Counted from the stretch's first letter, positions 1 to 14,524 are shown. The stretch: 64,000 nucleotides of DNA from Acridotheres tristis (GCA_037013685.1 CM072890.1:11919043-11983042), one strand, 5' to 3'. The notes: generated by a model from the letters alone, not told the origin. A program made the numbers and translations.

Positions 1-1818
1 GAACTATGTAATTCTATATACCAGTATTTTCTTTAATTTTTGGCATTGTATGGCACTTAAAGAATGCTTTCCGTGGTGAAGGCAGACTTCTACTGCAGTA
101 TAAAATATTGTGCCTTTAAAAATAACAACTGGGAATGCCAAGGAAAAATAGCAAGGGGTTATGGGTTTTTTCACTGTGGTAATATGATATGGTGGAGAGC
201 AGGGATCACATGTATCTAAATGATATAGGGAGCAGAGTTAATGACAAATATTTCCTTCTCTCCTAGTCTGAAAAGATAGCCACTACGTGGTAATTGTGAA
301 AATCCCAGACACTGAAAACCTGTGACCTCCTGGGGAAGACTCAAACAAGAAACTTTTGAGGACTGACTGTCTTTTCAAGTTTGCTCATTCCATCAAAAAA
401 TGTATGTCCTTTCAGTTCTTTAACTTTAATGCACTGACATTTTGATATTTTTTTCTCATGAACAGAATTTTTTACTGCAGGAAATAGCAGGAATGGTTGT
501 TCTTTTGAGGATGAACTGGGAAAATTCACAGGTATTCCAGAACTGCATTTGAGAAATTTCCTTGCCCACTGAAAGAGAAGATAACCACTCCTATCATTGT
601 AGAGTTCTAAGTCAGATGAAAACCAGCAAATAATCATTTTATACCCAGAGAACAGACTTTTACCTACATTCATTCATTAATTTACCCTCCAAAGGACAGA
701 AGAAAGAGAAAGCAGAGTTTGTTTGGGCACCATCCCCTCTTGGTGAAGGCACTCAAAAGAGAATTGCACATTACCATTCATTTTTTCCCCTGAGATTGTC
801 CTGCAGTGAGGATTAAACCTGGTGACAGAGGATTCGTAAATGCAGAACCCAGAATGAGTTTTTTGCCTAAAAAAATTCAGCAGGACAAGTGGGATCTTCT
901 TTAGCTGAGGTAGTGTTACCTTGTGCTACACAAATTTGCTGTTTATCTCTTTGGTGGCAGCCCAAGAAAGTGTCACAGGCTGTGGAAGGACAACAGCCAT
1001 ATTCAGGACACAAGTGTGAAGGGAAAATAAAATTGCAATGCTGGTGAAGAAGTGACTGCAGGTAAAAAAGAAAACTGCAGCATTGCAGGTAAAAAAGAAA
1101 ACCTCAAAGTTTCAGTTAACTCTACTTTCTATGTATGAAATTTCATATAGATTGTTTTTCTTACCTATGGTATTTGTTATGGACCCAAAAGAAGATTCTT
1201 TCTAAATAAACACTTAAAACTATCTATGGAAACTCTTTACCTTGACTTTTATTTTCTTACCGAAAAAAATAACTCTGCTAGAAAATATATTATCATTGGA
1301 TAAACACAGTGTTTATTTTTGCATTTTAATGGGATCTCTTTGGACTAAGAATGAGTTGCATTATGTACAGATATTACTTTGAAATGTTTGTGAAAAGTTG
1401 AAGGGAATGCACTTATAGGGCCAGAATTCCACATCATCCAGAGCAATGATGTGCCTAATTTGAAAGCATAATTAATGTGACTGTAGGTACAAATTGTACT
1501 GGTTGCTGCCTAACTGACCATTACTTTTACAAATTTTTAATCTGTGTACACAACTTCAGTCATTGCACAGGTTAATTAAATGCTATTGAAAATCAGATTT
1601 GGTGTAAAGGTTATATTAAATAAATATCAGGCTACTTACAAATTATTAATTGATCAGTATTGAATGCAAGACGATATACATTTCAGAGTAGGCTTCTGAT
1701 GAATTTTTATGATATTACTGTTAATCATTTTTATTGCATACTTGATAGACCTGGGAGTATGTAAAGATTGATTGCTCTTAATGCCTTTAAAATAATTGGA
1801 AGAAGGAGTCCCCAGGCA
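1..1818. other. AT-rich unique DNA, no recognised element
   Basis: I see no repeat family, RNA gene or convincing complete gene here. A 110-codon open frame on the minus strand (341-673) has no recognisable domain and is within the size expected by chance. The only candidate exon is 961-1043 (+), described in the spliced model of the left part. Near 1069-1103 a short motif reading gcaggtaaaaaagaaaa occurs twice in tandem, about 20 bases apart, which is a small local duplication. Confidence 0.6.
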
Positions 1819-1934
1819 AGTGGGCACAGCACCAAGCCTGTGTGGGCTCAGGGAGCACTTGGTGTGACTCTTGGGGTGTCCTGTGCAGGGCCAGGAATTG
1901 GACTCTGACTAAGCATGTTCTGTGATTCTATGAA
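1819..1934 (+). mobile_element. CR1 LINE 3' tail, internally deleted
   Basis: The stretch cacagcaccaagcctgtgtg followed by ggggtgtcctgtgcagggcc matches the 3' end of the larger CR1 copy at 47337-48195 in this window. It ends in the CR1-type tail gtgattctatgaa. About 20 bases between the two blocks are shorter than in the larger copy, so the copy is internally deleted as well as 5' truncated. 5' truncation is the normal fate of CR1 insertions. It cannot code for anything. Confidence 0.82.
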
Positions 1935-4900
1935 TATCGGAATCATGAATCCATTTGATATGCTGGTCAATTGAAAGAGTAATAAAATGGAAACAAATAC
2001 GTGAGGTTAGATAAAGATCAGCAACAAATAGAAAAATATAGAGGAATTCCATGAAAAAAATCACAATTATATTTTTAGATCATTAGTTATAAGATGGGTG
2101 GAAGTCCTGTAAATTCAGATCAGGTCAGAATTACAACCAAGCCCAAATATCATTGCATTTATTGAAAATTTTAAAATTGAAGTTGTGCAAGCAGTGCCAG
2201 GACTTACATACCACAGAAGTGGTGGCTCACAAGTCAGAAACTTGCTCCATACAATACCACTGAATTAATTACAGCCAAGTTATGTGGACAGAAGATAACA
2301 GAGAGGAAAGACCAGAAATTATGGGGTTTTTTTGTCTTTGTTAAATACATAACTGCTACACACAGGAATAATAGCTCTTTTTGGGTTTTGTTTCTGTCCT
2401 CAGTAGTTTTAAATGTACAATAATCTATTTCATGGAGTGAAGAGATTTCTGAGCAGCCCTGCTGTATTTTGTATTATAACAGTGTCCTGAGAGTGAGACA
2501 ATAATCAGGCCCTGTGACTTCTCCAGTGAGTGCTTTAACAATTAAAATCTGCCATCAAAGCAGGGGCTGGACAGCACCCCCTGTTTTGGGGCACAGGGAG
2601 CACGGCTGGCTCCTTCTGTGCCCCTGCAGAGCCAGCCCAGGTGCACAGAGCCTGGAGCTGCCAGAGCTGCTGGGTCACCCCCCGGGACACTGGACACTGC
2701 CTCGGGACTGAGGGAAGCTGAGGGGGAAGTCATTTATATGCACATAGTGAAACCTTTAAATTAGAGGGACTTAGGGGAAAAAAAACCCCCAAAATAAACA
2801 AACACTCTGAAAGATATTGTATTGAAGCAAGGACCCAAGGAGTGAAGTACTCTTCAGTGAACAGTGAAACACTTCCTTGTTTTATGGGTGACTTCCTTGG
2901 GTTTCAGTGCCTTCCATCTTCAATCCCCTTTTTTATGCACGAGTCCCTTACTATTTCTGTTGAAGTGCAGCGAGTGCTGCATACCTCGATTCCTCCTGTA
3001 CCTTAGAAAATATCCACCAAAAGTTATATTTTAACCCTCCAAGCAATTCCTGCTTCATAGTGATTAGATCCACACCTACTCAATTGATAATTTTTTTTTT
3101 CCTTTTCCTCATTTCTTCTTCCAGCTCCTAACCAATGTTCAATCCTGCTTTGTCCATCCCTAGGTAGCTGCCACCCTGTTGAAGCTGTATTCTGTATTCT
3201 CACCCTCTGAAAATCAACACCATTTACCTCGCTCATAAAAATGATGAAGTTCAATAAAAGGTGATAATAAAAGGATGATTGTGTGGTAGTTACACTCTGT
3301 AGGTATAACTAGTAACAGCAGGGATTCCTGACATATCAGCCTTTCTTCAAAACCTGCCAATGACACTTCTTTTTTATGCTTTTGCTGGCAAAGCTGAATC
3401 GATGGGCTAAGAATGTACACACTTCAGCTGACTTTAATGAGTGCCATGCTGCCTGGAGAATTAATAGATGGGAAAGAAGTTAAACAAACACATCTTTTGC
3501 AAAGCTGTGATGTTGGAAAGAATTGTGATTCACTGTATCAAAAATAAATTCGAAAAAGAGGGAAATCTAGAAAGGGAAAGCCAAAAAAAAAAAAAGAGAG
3601 AAAAAAAACCCTTTAAAAACTGGGGGGAAATTGGAAATGGCTCTCTTCACTTTTAGAAGGTTGAATAGGAATAGTTTGCCTGGCATTGATGTGCTGCAGA
3701 ATATGAATGTAAACCCTATTTGGGACTACTCACTTCAAACAAAAACAACACTGCAATTTTCAAACTCCACATTTAATACCTTGTGTTATTCCGTGTATGG
3801 AGGACAGACTGATACTGCAGATAGCAGAACCACCTGTGCAGTGGATTACTCCACCCATTTGGTACCAGAGATGTTTTTCCATGTGCTTCAAATGCAGATT
3901 TTCTCCCTCTCCCAAAAGAACTTTGAAGACTCTTTAATATTGTGCAGTGTTAGATTTTGAATTCTACATAATTCTAAAACGTTAGATACAAATTCCTGTG
4001 CTGATGTTGTTTATAACTTCAGATTAAAGTCATTGTATTAGCATTAATAGTGTGAGACCTGGTTACTTGAAAGACCCTCTGCTCTTTGTATACCTTGTCA
4101 CAGCATAAGGAATATAAATTTAAGATAGGGACTTGCTGACTTAATTAGGAATTTCTTTTAAAACATCTTACCCGAGCTACCTAAGCTAGAGTTTAAAAAT
4201 ACAAATTCCAGAAATTACCTAAGGAAAAGATCCAAAATTATTTTTTTGCCTGTATGTAATGCAAATTTGGATGAATCAACTGATTTTTGCAGTTAAATAT
4301 TTTTTTATTTTTCTTTGTGACAAGCATTATAAGAGAAAAAAAGCAGATTTAGAAAATTAATTCTTAATCCCTATATTGTATCTAAAATATTCTATTTTAT
4401 TGCTTCTATGACTTTATCACTATATGAATTTTTACAGTAAAAATGCTATGATTCAGCACAAAGTATCTGAGGTGGCCCTTGTCAAAGTACAGAGAAATTC
4501 CACCTTTTAATCTGCTTCTGTGCTGGTTGGAAACTTTTATACACATATGGAAGTATAAATGTTGTGATATCTGATTCTTTTGCATTTGACATTCCATTCT
4601 GTGCCATACAGTTTTAGCCATGAGTTAACTCAGAATTATAATGCCAAAACAATTTTTAGATTTAAGAGCTGCCATCTTCACATTACAGATAACTGACTGC
4701 TGTCAGTGAAAGCAGCAGATGATAAATCTGAGGCCCCTAACCTCCCTGTTGTTAAAGCCAAAGTTTTAAAACAATGTTAACCTCACATTAGAATATCAAA
4801 TGTTCTGCTAAAAAAAGGATCAGCTGGGAATTACCACACCTTATGTTCCCATGTTATATCTGTTTAACAAAATGTAAGGCAGCAGTGTCAGTAATTGTTA

Positions 4901-7900
4901 CTGTTACTGCCCCAAATCCCTGCACTGGGTTTGCTTTAGGCTTGCTGTGTACATCAGAAGTGAGATTTGATCCAAATGAAATGCAAGGCACCTTCAAAAC
5001 CTCCAGAACACAGAAATTAAAGGGTTGGTCACGCTGCAGTTCTCTTATCCTGCACAACAGACACAAACAGCCCGGGTGGAATTCAAACACTGCAGAAAAT
5101 GCTTGTCTTTGGAACTAACAAAATAAACCAGAATAACCAAAATGGACAGATAATAGAGTGGGTTTGGGCAGGTAAATATAAAGGTTCTCTTTCTAATGAC
5201 AATTTGGGTTGAGGTGTATCAGAGTAAAAGCATCTTTAGTCCCTCAGCCACACGAGGACCAGGATGGCTGAACAGTTTTAGGGAGAGTACAAAAGAAAAG
5301 GAAACATTTTTTCCTCTGCTAAAGATCCTCACACTTGTCCTATCTTCAGCTATTTCACAGGCAGGTTTAATGATTTCTGGGGTTTCCTGGTCCTTCACAA
5401 AGTGATTTCTGATTCGTCAAAGATCATCTTCATCTAAAAAACTAAGATTCATGACCTAAACAAAATCCATTCTTGAGGCCCCTCAGTTGTTTCAGAAAAC
5501 ATTACTGAAGGCATATATCAAAAGAGAGTCTTATGTTCTAGTCCTGATTTTAAAGTATTTTTTTCTACTGTAAAGTTTTTTCTACACAAAGAATTACAGT
5601 AATTTTTTCTTTCCTGTAATTAAACAAACAACTATAAAACAAACACCTATAAAAACGTAGCAAGAAAATGAGATTTTCACTATACTGGATACAAAAATTC
5701 ATTTTTCTCGATTTGAGTTTAATTTAAATGGGTTTCAGTAAAAATCTCACAAAGGTTATTTACCCAAATTTTCCTCTATAATCCTATAGGATGTCCGTGG
5801 TGTACCTCCTTTGTCTTCCAGCAGTAATGGTGCATAATTGACAATACCTGCATCCCCACATGCAACTCAGTTTTAGTACAAAGATTTCTTTTTTAAAACA
5901 TCCAGGGAGAGAGCAGCCTTTTACACATCTTACTGCTTTTTCATAATGGACTATTCAGCAATGTGACCTTCTACTCCTATGATAATAATGGTGATTATGG
6001 TTATTATTTTATTATAATAAATAATATTTATTAGATTTTTCTTCCTGGTCATCTTCTCCTTCTGTGGTATAACTGTTATAACGCAACCTTTTATTAAATT
6101 TTGATTTATTAATGTTCAGTATATTAACAAATGAATGAAATTGGGTTGGTAGCTTAAATTAAACTAGTAAGATCAGAATAAATTCTTTGTCCTAGCATGT
6201 TAGAAACTTTGTCTAGGTTTCATTTTGAAGGGTAAGAGCTTTAAGCAGTGGGTACACGTTAATAAGGTGGCACAACATCATTTTCACTGCCTGGTGAAAA
6301 CGTGTAATACTGGAAAAGTAAATGTCAAAAAAGCTTTTAAAATAAACCCTTTTATTTTTTCACTTTTAACTATTTTTTTTAATCCACTTGATTTCTGGAA
6401 CTTCTTCAGGGAACTTAGTTATTTTTCACTCTTCTCCTTTTTCAGAGGTATTTTCCATAATAGCTCTGGTTATACTGATTAGTACAAATCCATACGAATC
6501 TATTAATGGGACCATTATATGAACTGGGAGCTATAGATACACTGTGTGTATTATTGACAGACGTGGGAAAAAAGGTGATGATACTTATTCAGAAAATAAT
6601 ACATTTTTTACTGACCTAGATGCCAAAAAACTCAGAAGGAGAAGGTACAAGATTGATGAAGCAAGGCTCTGTTTTGAGTGTAGGTAGGAGTTCTTGTTGG
6701 AAGGTTTTATGAGCTGTAAGTATTTTTGCAATTCCAAATTTCTTCACACAATTTAGCACTTCTTTCAACCTAGAAAAGCCTTTGTGCCATAAGAAGCTCT
6801 GTCTTTACATATTTTTGGCAAAAGGGATCTCTTATGGGGCCTTGAAAGAATAGTATTGTCTGTTTTGAGGAAGCAAATTATTAGAAATCAAGTTTAATGA
6901 TGCAATTTCACAAAAGGAGTGTAATGCTCAGGCTTCCTCAAAACAAAAGAGTAGAATCCACTGCAGGTTTTACAAATCCATAAACATCACTCAAGGCAAG
7001 TGGAAGGCACTTAATATTATAGTGCAGTAGATAAACCTTAGTGTGGAAAACCCCAACAGTTTAAAAAATAGAGTTAAATAGAGCAGTGTCTATTACTGTG
7101 TACCAGAGCTGTCATCATGTAGCAGGTGCTCTCCCAGGAGAGTACTAGACAGAAAACACAGGCAAAATAAAGTAAATTTGGGTTATTTTCAAGCAAACCC
7201 CTATGCAAAAATCTGTCTCTCAATAGTGGGAAAAGGCTTCTTAAACACAAGTTAAAAACAATATGGAAAGAAAATTACATAGGCTACTTTTACTTTAACA
7301 TCTAACAAACTTTTTGTACCTATGAACCCTTAGACTAATACAAATCAGATTAACAGATTATTTGTTCCTTTTACTTGTTCTGAAGAGAATGATATCTAGT
7401 CATATTTGCTAGAGCTCTGTGTTCCTGGATGCTTCTTTTTATTTTTGCCTTACAAATCACTTTTTTCAGTGTTTCAGACTCAATGACCTGAGATAAATTA
7501 TTTCCATTTTAGGGAGGTGGATAACAGCCTTTATAGCAGTTACACTGGCTCGGACAAGGAGCCCAATGCAGTGGCAGTGAAAACCCATGGCAGATGGACT
7601 AAAAAACTCAGAAATTACTCAAATTCAAATGTACAGTATGCACAGGTATTTCAATGCACTTTTTATATCCTAGAAGATCAATACAGTATTTTTCATGCTA
7701 TTCAAGAGCTTTATCAAAGACTGACTTTTAAGATCCCAGTGAGATCTTGATCAGATTAATTACACTGTCTGTGAAGGCCTTAACAAGACACTTGAATATA
7801 TGTGTGATTGATGTGTAGATGTATTTTGACTGATTACAAGACAAGAGCTAGGATCTTTCCAGAGACTAAAAAATAGTCATATGGATATGTACATGAATAT

Positions 7901-9814
7901 TCACCTACAGACCAGTAAAACAGGCCTGGATTCAGTGCTAATAACTCCTTAGGGGGACTCTCAAAACAGCCAGGAGTGAAAAGAGCAAGGAGAGAGATAC
8001 TGTTTGCTTTCAGAATTTAAAAGCTTATTTCCATTCCTGTGGATAAGCAGCCAGTATTTCAGCACCTGGTCATGCAGAGGGTGTGTGATCAGACCTTAGG
8101 ATAAATGCTGTAGAACTGGAGAGGATCTTTTCAGTTTGCCTTTGGAAACATTTTCCTCAAAGCTGCATTGAAATTACATGGATTGTGAAACACAAAACAA
8201 CAACTGGTGCTAATAACCTTAACACTTGCAGCTTGTTGATGTGTTATGCAGTTTGTTGATGGTGTTGACATCATGAAATAAGGCCAAACAGAAGATAACA
8301 AGTAATGCTTCAAAATCAGACTGGAGAGATTAACCAAGCATATGTTTTACAACATAAACTGTGGACAATACACATTTCTATTCTGAACACGGAACATAGA
8401 GGAAAACCAGCAATTTTAAAATTGAGCATTAGGGCAGAAATAGCTGTTTTCTCCAGTATAAGATGTGTGAAGATCCAGCCATGAAATATAAATGAAAACT
8501 AAAATATCTTAATTGCAATTAAGCAATATCTGGACCATCTGTTGGCCATAAGCAACTCCAGAATCAAACTTCACTCAGGAAAACACTGTTGGCTAAGCCC
8601 AAGTACCTTGGATTTTTAAAGACATACTGAAGTATTTAAAAGGAATTGCTTTGTTTTCTATTTACTAAACCTAAAATCCTGAGAGAAATTTGTAATAATA
8701 TTATCACCTGAATATTTTGTCACACTGACATATTGCTCATTGTTACAACTCAAAAGAAATTTCTCATTCTTACTTAAACTGCCATCACCCAAACAGATGT
8801 TTGTATGATCAGCCAGCTGCAAAAAATTGTGTCTATCTGAATGCCTACAAACCCAACCAGGGAACCTATGCCTTGGGAAAAATAAGGTAGAGATAGAGAT
8901 CTGACTGTCAAAAGATGTGCATTATATGACCAAGAAGCTAAAACAACACAAAGCTCACTGCAAAAAACCATGGAAGCTCAAGGATTGATTTCTATATTAG
9001 GACTGATTTCTTTATTAGATTATTCCCACAGATCCCTGTAGCACAGTCAGGCTGTTGAGGATTTACTTAGAGTTTCTAACTGTGTTGTTTATAAAGAGCT
9101 ATTCTATATACTGTCTATACAATGTATTTATTGATGTATTTTTATAAAGCTGCTTTATTGTGTATGTGTTTATCATACAATTAACAAAGAAATTGTCAAA
9201 ACTGATTTTCTCTGATTCAGCTGATTGCTGTCTAGTTATCTTGGTTTCATCTGATATGTCTTTGATGTGCACAGCCTATCAGTGACCCAGAATGAAAAAT
9301 TATATCATTACCAAAACATTTGAAAGAACAGTAAAATCTCTTCAGCAGTGTGGTGTGTTGTTAGGGGCTGAGGTAGAGTTATTTTTCCCTTAGTACCTCG
9401 TGTAGGGCTGTGTTTCAGATTTCTGCTGGAAATAGTGTTTGAGTAGGAGTGTTTTTGTTATTGCTGAGCAGCACTTCCACAGAGCCCAGGCCTTTCTGCC
9501 TCTCACCCCACAGCAGAGGGGCTGGGAGGGGACACAGCTGGGACAGCTGACCCCAACCAAGCCAAGGGGTGTCCCAAACCACCTGGGCTCAGGCTCAGTG
9601 TGCAGAGCTGCGGGAAGAAGGAGGAAGAGGGGATGTTTGGAGTGCTGCTGTTTGTGTCCCAGGTCCCTGTGACGTGGGATGGAGCCCTGCTCCCCTGGGG
9701 ATGGCTGAGCCCCTGCCCACCCATGGGAATGGGGAATGAATTCCTCCCTTTGCTCGGCTTCTGTGGATTGCTTTGGCTTTCCCCACTGAACTGCCAGCCC
9801 AGGAGTTTTCTCCC
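1935..9814. other. AT-rich unique DNA; GC-rich patch before the LTR
   Basis: Apart from the candidate exons at 7513-7645, 8135-8184 and 8797-8886, I see no element. The longest open frame, 109 codons at 3631-3960 (+), shows no domain. An A-rich run sits at 3583-3609, and a TAAT-rich tract at 5979-6034. From about 9470 to 9814 the sequence becomes GC-rich and is open on both strands, but this patch is not shared with the sequence before the second LTR copy. Confidence 0.55.
7513..7645 (+). CDS. Candidate internal coding exon (44 codons)
   Basis: It is preceded by a T-rich tract ending in ttttag and followed by cag|gtattt. It is open for 44 codons in one frame (EVDNSLYSSYTGSDKEPNAV then AVKTHGRWTKKLRNYSNSN). 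It would start in phase 2 and end in phase 0, which agrees with the candidate exon at 961-1043. No domain is recognised. It may be a fortuitous pseudo-exon, because there is no evidence of conservation or transcription. Confidence 0.27.
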
Positions 9815-10186
9815 TGTGGACACACACATTTAGAGAGCTGGGGAATTACAGCTTGGAAATTCTTTCCAGGCCTGGATTTCTCCTGACTCTCAGCTCCATT
9901 CCCAGGCTGACAAGCTGACTGCAGCTTCAGTTAGGGAGGAGTCTCCCAGGGTGAGAACATGGTGACAAATAGAGTGGAATTCATCACCAACATTAACCCC
10001 TGGTGTCTTTGCCGTGGGACACATCCTGAGGTGCTGTCCCAAGGATGTTTTTCCCAATTGTCCAATGAGCTCCTGTCCTGTCCTGGCTGCACTAACACAC
10101 TTTAAATCCGGGCTGGCTGTACAATAAATTGGCCTTTTTTCCCCAAAGAGCTCCATGTGTGTTGCTGTCCTTTCTCTCTCTTTGCA
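9815..10186 (+). mobile_element. Solo LTR-like element, copy 1
   Basis: It begins with TGTGGACACACACATTTA, exactly where homology to the copy at 63750 begins. It shares 251 bases with that copy, with six substitutions and no gaps. It carries a CCAAT box (10062-10066), a TATA-like tttaaat (10101-10107) and AATAAA (10123-10128) in order, the layout of a retroviral U3/R. The 3' end is placed at the tttgca of 10181-10186 by inference. I found no clear target-site duplication, primer-binding site or internal retroviral genes next to it, so it looks like a solo LTR. Another dispersed repeat class is possible. Confidence 0.68.
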
Positions 10187-10403
10187 GTGCAGTGACCACA
10201 TCTCTCTTTGCCAGCTTTCCCCATCCCAGTGTGTGGGGATGGGTGAGTGGATGCCTGGCCCTCAGCACTGCCAGCTGGGGCTAAAACTCGGCACGTGGAA
10301 GGACCTGAAGTGTTTGTGCTGCTCTCCCAGTGCAGTAACATTGCCTACAGCTCTCCAGTTCACATGCATCACCAAGGTCTCAGCACTCTGCTCTTTCTTG
10401 TAG

Positions 10404-10557
10404 CTGACCCCAGGCATGTCCTGGGAGCTGCAAGAAGTTCAAGTAATCTGCTTCAAGTACTGCACAGAAACGACTCTAAAAATCCTTTGCTGAAGAGATT
10501 AACGATGCAATGCAGAAAGAGAATGAAGAATAATGCACAATATGTATTAAATGACAA
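10404..10557 (+). CDS. Candidate internal coding exon (51 codons)
   Basis: The acceptor has a good pyrimidine tract (ctctttcttgtag) and the donor is aa|gtatgt. The frame is open for 51 codons and continues open on both sides, giving 131 codons at 10247-10642. The peptide is basic (for example NPLLKRLTMQCRKRMKNN). Its phase 2 end fits the candidate exon at 14525-14607. It begins about 220 bases after the LTR-like element ends. I cannot assign a family. An upstream acceptor at 10384 is an alternative. Confidence 0.27.
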
Positions 10558-11248
10558 GTATGTAGACTTATTTTGCAATAAATCTATTTTTTTTCCTAGA
10601 GTAATGATGCAGTCCTGTTCCCTGGAATCCACAGTAAAGTGAACTATACAGACTGTAAGGTACAAACTATGAAGACTAGTTTGGTTCGAGAATATTCCAA
10701 ATATACTTTTTCTAGGCTCATTCTATTTGCATCACTGTATCTAATACTATGTTGCTGTTTTCTTGGCCAGGTTTACAGCAGTCTGTACAGCTTTCTGTTC
10801 TCCCTCATCCTTTCAATAAGATATCTCCAGCAAAATTTCTCCTTGTGGCTGAAATTGCTCCTACTTGCAAAGATATGCTTGTTAAGTGAGGGTCTTCTAT
10901 TGCTTGGGACATCTGATTCTACAAAGGATATGAATGGTTTTTTATATATGACTTAAATATAAAAATATTGTATACCAGGGCTTGTACGTTTCCATCCTGT
11001 TTCAGGAAGTTTTCAGTCAAACAGTAATAGTGTATTCATATTTATTTTCATGGCCATAAAACACCTTTTTTATATATATTTTATGAAATATATTATATTA
11101 AAAGTGAAAGGAGACCCTTTAGTAGCAAGACCGTATTTTAAATAGTTGGAAAATTTAAACATTTTCTGCTTATTTTATATTATAGGCAGGATTCATCCAC
11201 ATGATGCATAAAATAAGGCAGTGATAAATTGAAGTTGCTTGCAACAAG

Positions 11249-11270
11249 TAAATAAAATAAAATAAAATAA
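11249..11270. repeat. (AAAAT)n microsatellite
   Basis: Four to five units of a TAAAA pentanucleotide follow gcaacaag. It is a simple repeat. Confidence 0.85.
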
Positions 11271-14200
11271 ACCAGTTGAATTCTTTTCCCACCTAGTAGA
11301 TGAGATCCAGGTGCAATTCTCAACTGCTGGAGAGTTCCCAGGTTGTGTTAGAAAGTGAGTGTGACTTGGCTGGCTGAGGCTGCAGGATAAATCTGTCCTG
11401 GACCAGCAGATTGTTCTGTGTCCAATGAAGTGGAACAAGGATTTGTAGCTCCGGGCCTCCCTTGTAAATCAGGAGAATTCACAAGTTTGTCATCTTTTCT
11501 GGTATTTTGATAACCTCTTTTTCATTGCCTTACTGTTAAACTTCATCTACTTTTTTCATTTCAAAACATAACAAAAGTGCAGCAGCAAAGGTCAATTGTT
11601 TGTGTGAGCACCAGAATGAAATACCACATTTGATTTTGGCTGAGCTATTAGTGCACTTAATGCATAGATCTGAGGCCTGGGCTGCAGAGTCACCCACATT
11701 GTCAGGAATCACAAACAGCTGCTCTTGAAATCACTGCTGTGCTCTGTTCTGGCCCTATACACCAGGATTTTATTTTCTTTTTAATTTATAGTACTTGGAG
11801 ATTTTTAGTTAAGGTTCTATTTTAAATTGCTGTAGCAGAACACACAATGATTAACTTGATATGTTCTTTATTTTATCTGCTGCATAACTGCCCCTCCCAG
11901 CCCAGTGTGCTGAACACACTAGGAGGAAGTTCACAAGCCTGGGAGGAGGCAGAGGCCAGCACAGCTCTGTTGATTTCTTCAGGAGAAATGTTCATGAGCA
12001 GAAAAGATGATTAATCAGAAGTTCCCCACAAAAATGGAACAGGTTGCCAACCCTTGCCAGATGGCCCATGCCTGTTATTGAGAAAGAATGGATGTAGCTG
12101 TACACTGTGGGTAAAATCCAAACTCTTTGGATGCCAGGACTTGAGCTAATTTAAAATATCCGTAAGACTTTCATATAAAACTCTCTTCTTTTAACAAACT
12201 CAGTTTTAAACGATAATTTGTCTTACATCAATGAAGTTTTAATTCCCTGGTTTTAATTCGAATTTTCTGTTCTCCTTTAAAGCTTATTTCTGAGATTATT
12301 AACATTTGCATGGTAAAATATCCTTACCGTAGGCAATTTATCAGTTTGGTTGTTGGTTTCTAAACTCCTACATTTATATTGTCTTCAATTGAATTGAGCA
12401 TCTGATAAGACAGATTGTAGATGAAGGAAGCTGCTTATTCTATGGCTCTCTAGCTTTTAAAAGCTAAAGCAATACCATTTTTCATTAATTTGGATATTCT
12501 TAAATTATATTGTAATTGAGTTAATGGAGAAATAATGAGAAACTGAGTGGGAGCAGAGTATGCATGCACATCCTCTGAAATAAAAAATAAACAGTGTAGG
12601 CATTAAATAGCAAGGGGCACAGAAATTACTGCAGATTCCATTGATGTCTTTTTCTCTAATAAAATGAAATATATTCTGTTCAGCCAATATGCCTGTGGTA
12701 ATTGGCATCACCAATCATATTTCAAAGGAGCACTATGAATGAGATTTGCCAGAAAAGAACAGTGAATTAAGTGACTGCATGTGAGGAGCACAGACAGACT
12801 TTCCCCCTCATTTATTCAAGATTGAACGTAATAACCAAGGAAAACTGATATAACTAACCACTTCTGACTTCTGTAAATTGATATGGGATGGAGCTGTCAT
12901 CTCCTAATCAGATTAAGTCCTTTCTTTAGGCCATTTTTAATCCGAGTTCTACCATGGGGTTTTACTTCAGGGGAAAATAAACTGCTTGGTGTTCAGATAC
13001 TAAACATTATTGATTTAATAAGATGACCAAAAGATATTCCAGTGGTAACCAAACATTTTAGTTGTAGTGTGTAGTATACTGTGAGTGCCTTTTCACTTGC
13101 CCTTTACAGTATTTTGGACACTGTGAGTAAAATGGGAGCTGGTATATTAGATTGCCTTAAACCTGAATTTAATAGTATAGCATGGTTGTTCTTTTGAGCA
13201 ACTGTGATACAGGAAAACTTTTAATATAGTCATTAACATAAAAAGACATGCATATAGGCAGAAATGTAATTTTATGAGGAAGCCTATAATGCCTCTGAAT
13301 GAATGAAAAACCAAAAAATACCAGGAAACACAGGTAATGCCGTAGCAACAAATAAAAGCATGTAAGGAAATGGACCAAACTGTACTGTAGCTAAAAGCAC
13401 ATAGCTCCACATTGTGCTTCAGGCGCAATTTAAAAATTTTCAGACATCCTAAATTATCAGTGAGAGTTCTCAATTATAATTTACGTTACAACTAATTAAT
13501 TTACATTCCTGATGCATTACAGATGTCAGCATTTTTCTGAGTTTACTGCTTCATACTGCTTCAGTGGGGGCTTACAGTTTGTAGCTCCTTGGTTTTTCAA
13601 CCTCTATAGCTTATGGCATTACAATCCCCCTTATGCTAACTTAAATCTACCTAATATCCCAATAATGCTTGAATTCTAAAACCTGATTATCCCTTCCACT
13701 TCTGCAAGGGATGAAATTGTGATCCTCTTTTGAGAGGTGATGAAGGAGCAGTAGCAATAATCCTAGCTTTCTTTGGACCCCACCGGAGCTCTGTGCCACC
13801 AGAGGTCCCCAAGATTTTAGAAAAAAAATTCAAACAAAATACGTGAAAGGGATTTCATGCAGTGTCAAATGTTTGAGCAGCAAATCCGGGTTTGTTTCTG
13901 TGTGGATCTCCTTTTGTTACTGTTGTGCAGGAATGATCAGTCTTTGGGAATGGTGTGAGGGATGCTTTAGGAAAGAGATGCTCCACTGAGTGTTAGGGTG
14001 GGGCCAAACACCACCGAATGCCTTCCCTCCTAAAGTGGGACAACTTTCTAAGGATTTTGGGGACCAGGAGCCATATCTCCTTTTTCTCCTTCTCCAGGAG
14101 CCTTACATGTGAGAATACAACAACCTGGAAATTCCAAAAGCCAATCTAATCTGGATTTTAAATCTTCTTTTCTGCTGTGGTTTATTTCTCCCTACGCATT

Positions 14201-14524
14201 AGCTTCTTCCTGATTGTGGGCAGCTCTCAAAAGATATAAAAACTTTTAACAGTAAATTGAGTCCAAAATCTGACCAACAAACACACTACCACCCTGAGAT
14301 TTCGATTTATTCCCTTTAAGTTCTATAGCAGTTCTTAGTCTGCAATCTGTGAGTTACAGCCAAATTGTGCTAATATGTACACTTGGTATTTTCTTTCACC
14401 TGGTTATACTTCTATTTATTTAGTTCTGCATGGGTTTTTTGGTCAGAATACAAAATAACTCCATATAATAAATGTAACTCTTTATACATTTCTATTTATG
14501 TACTAAAGTTAATTGCTATTTCAG

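Noticed and set aside
341..673. 110-codon minus-strand open frame
   Set aside because: No recognised domain, no splice or start context, and a length expected by chance in this much sequence.
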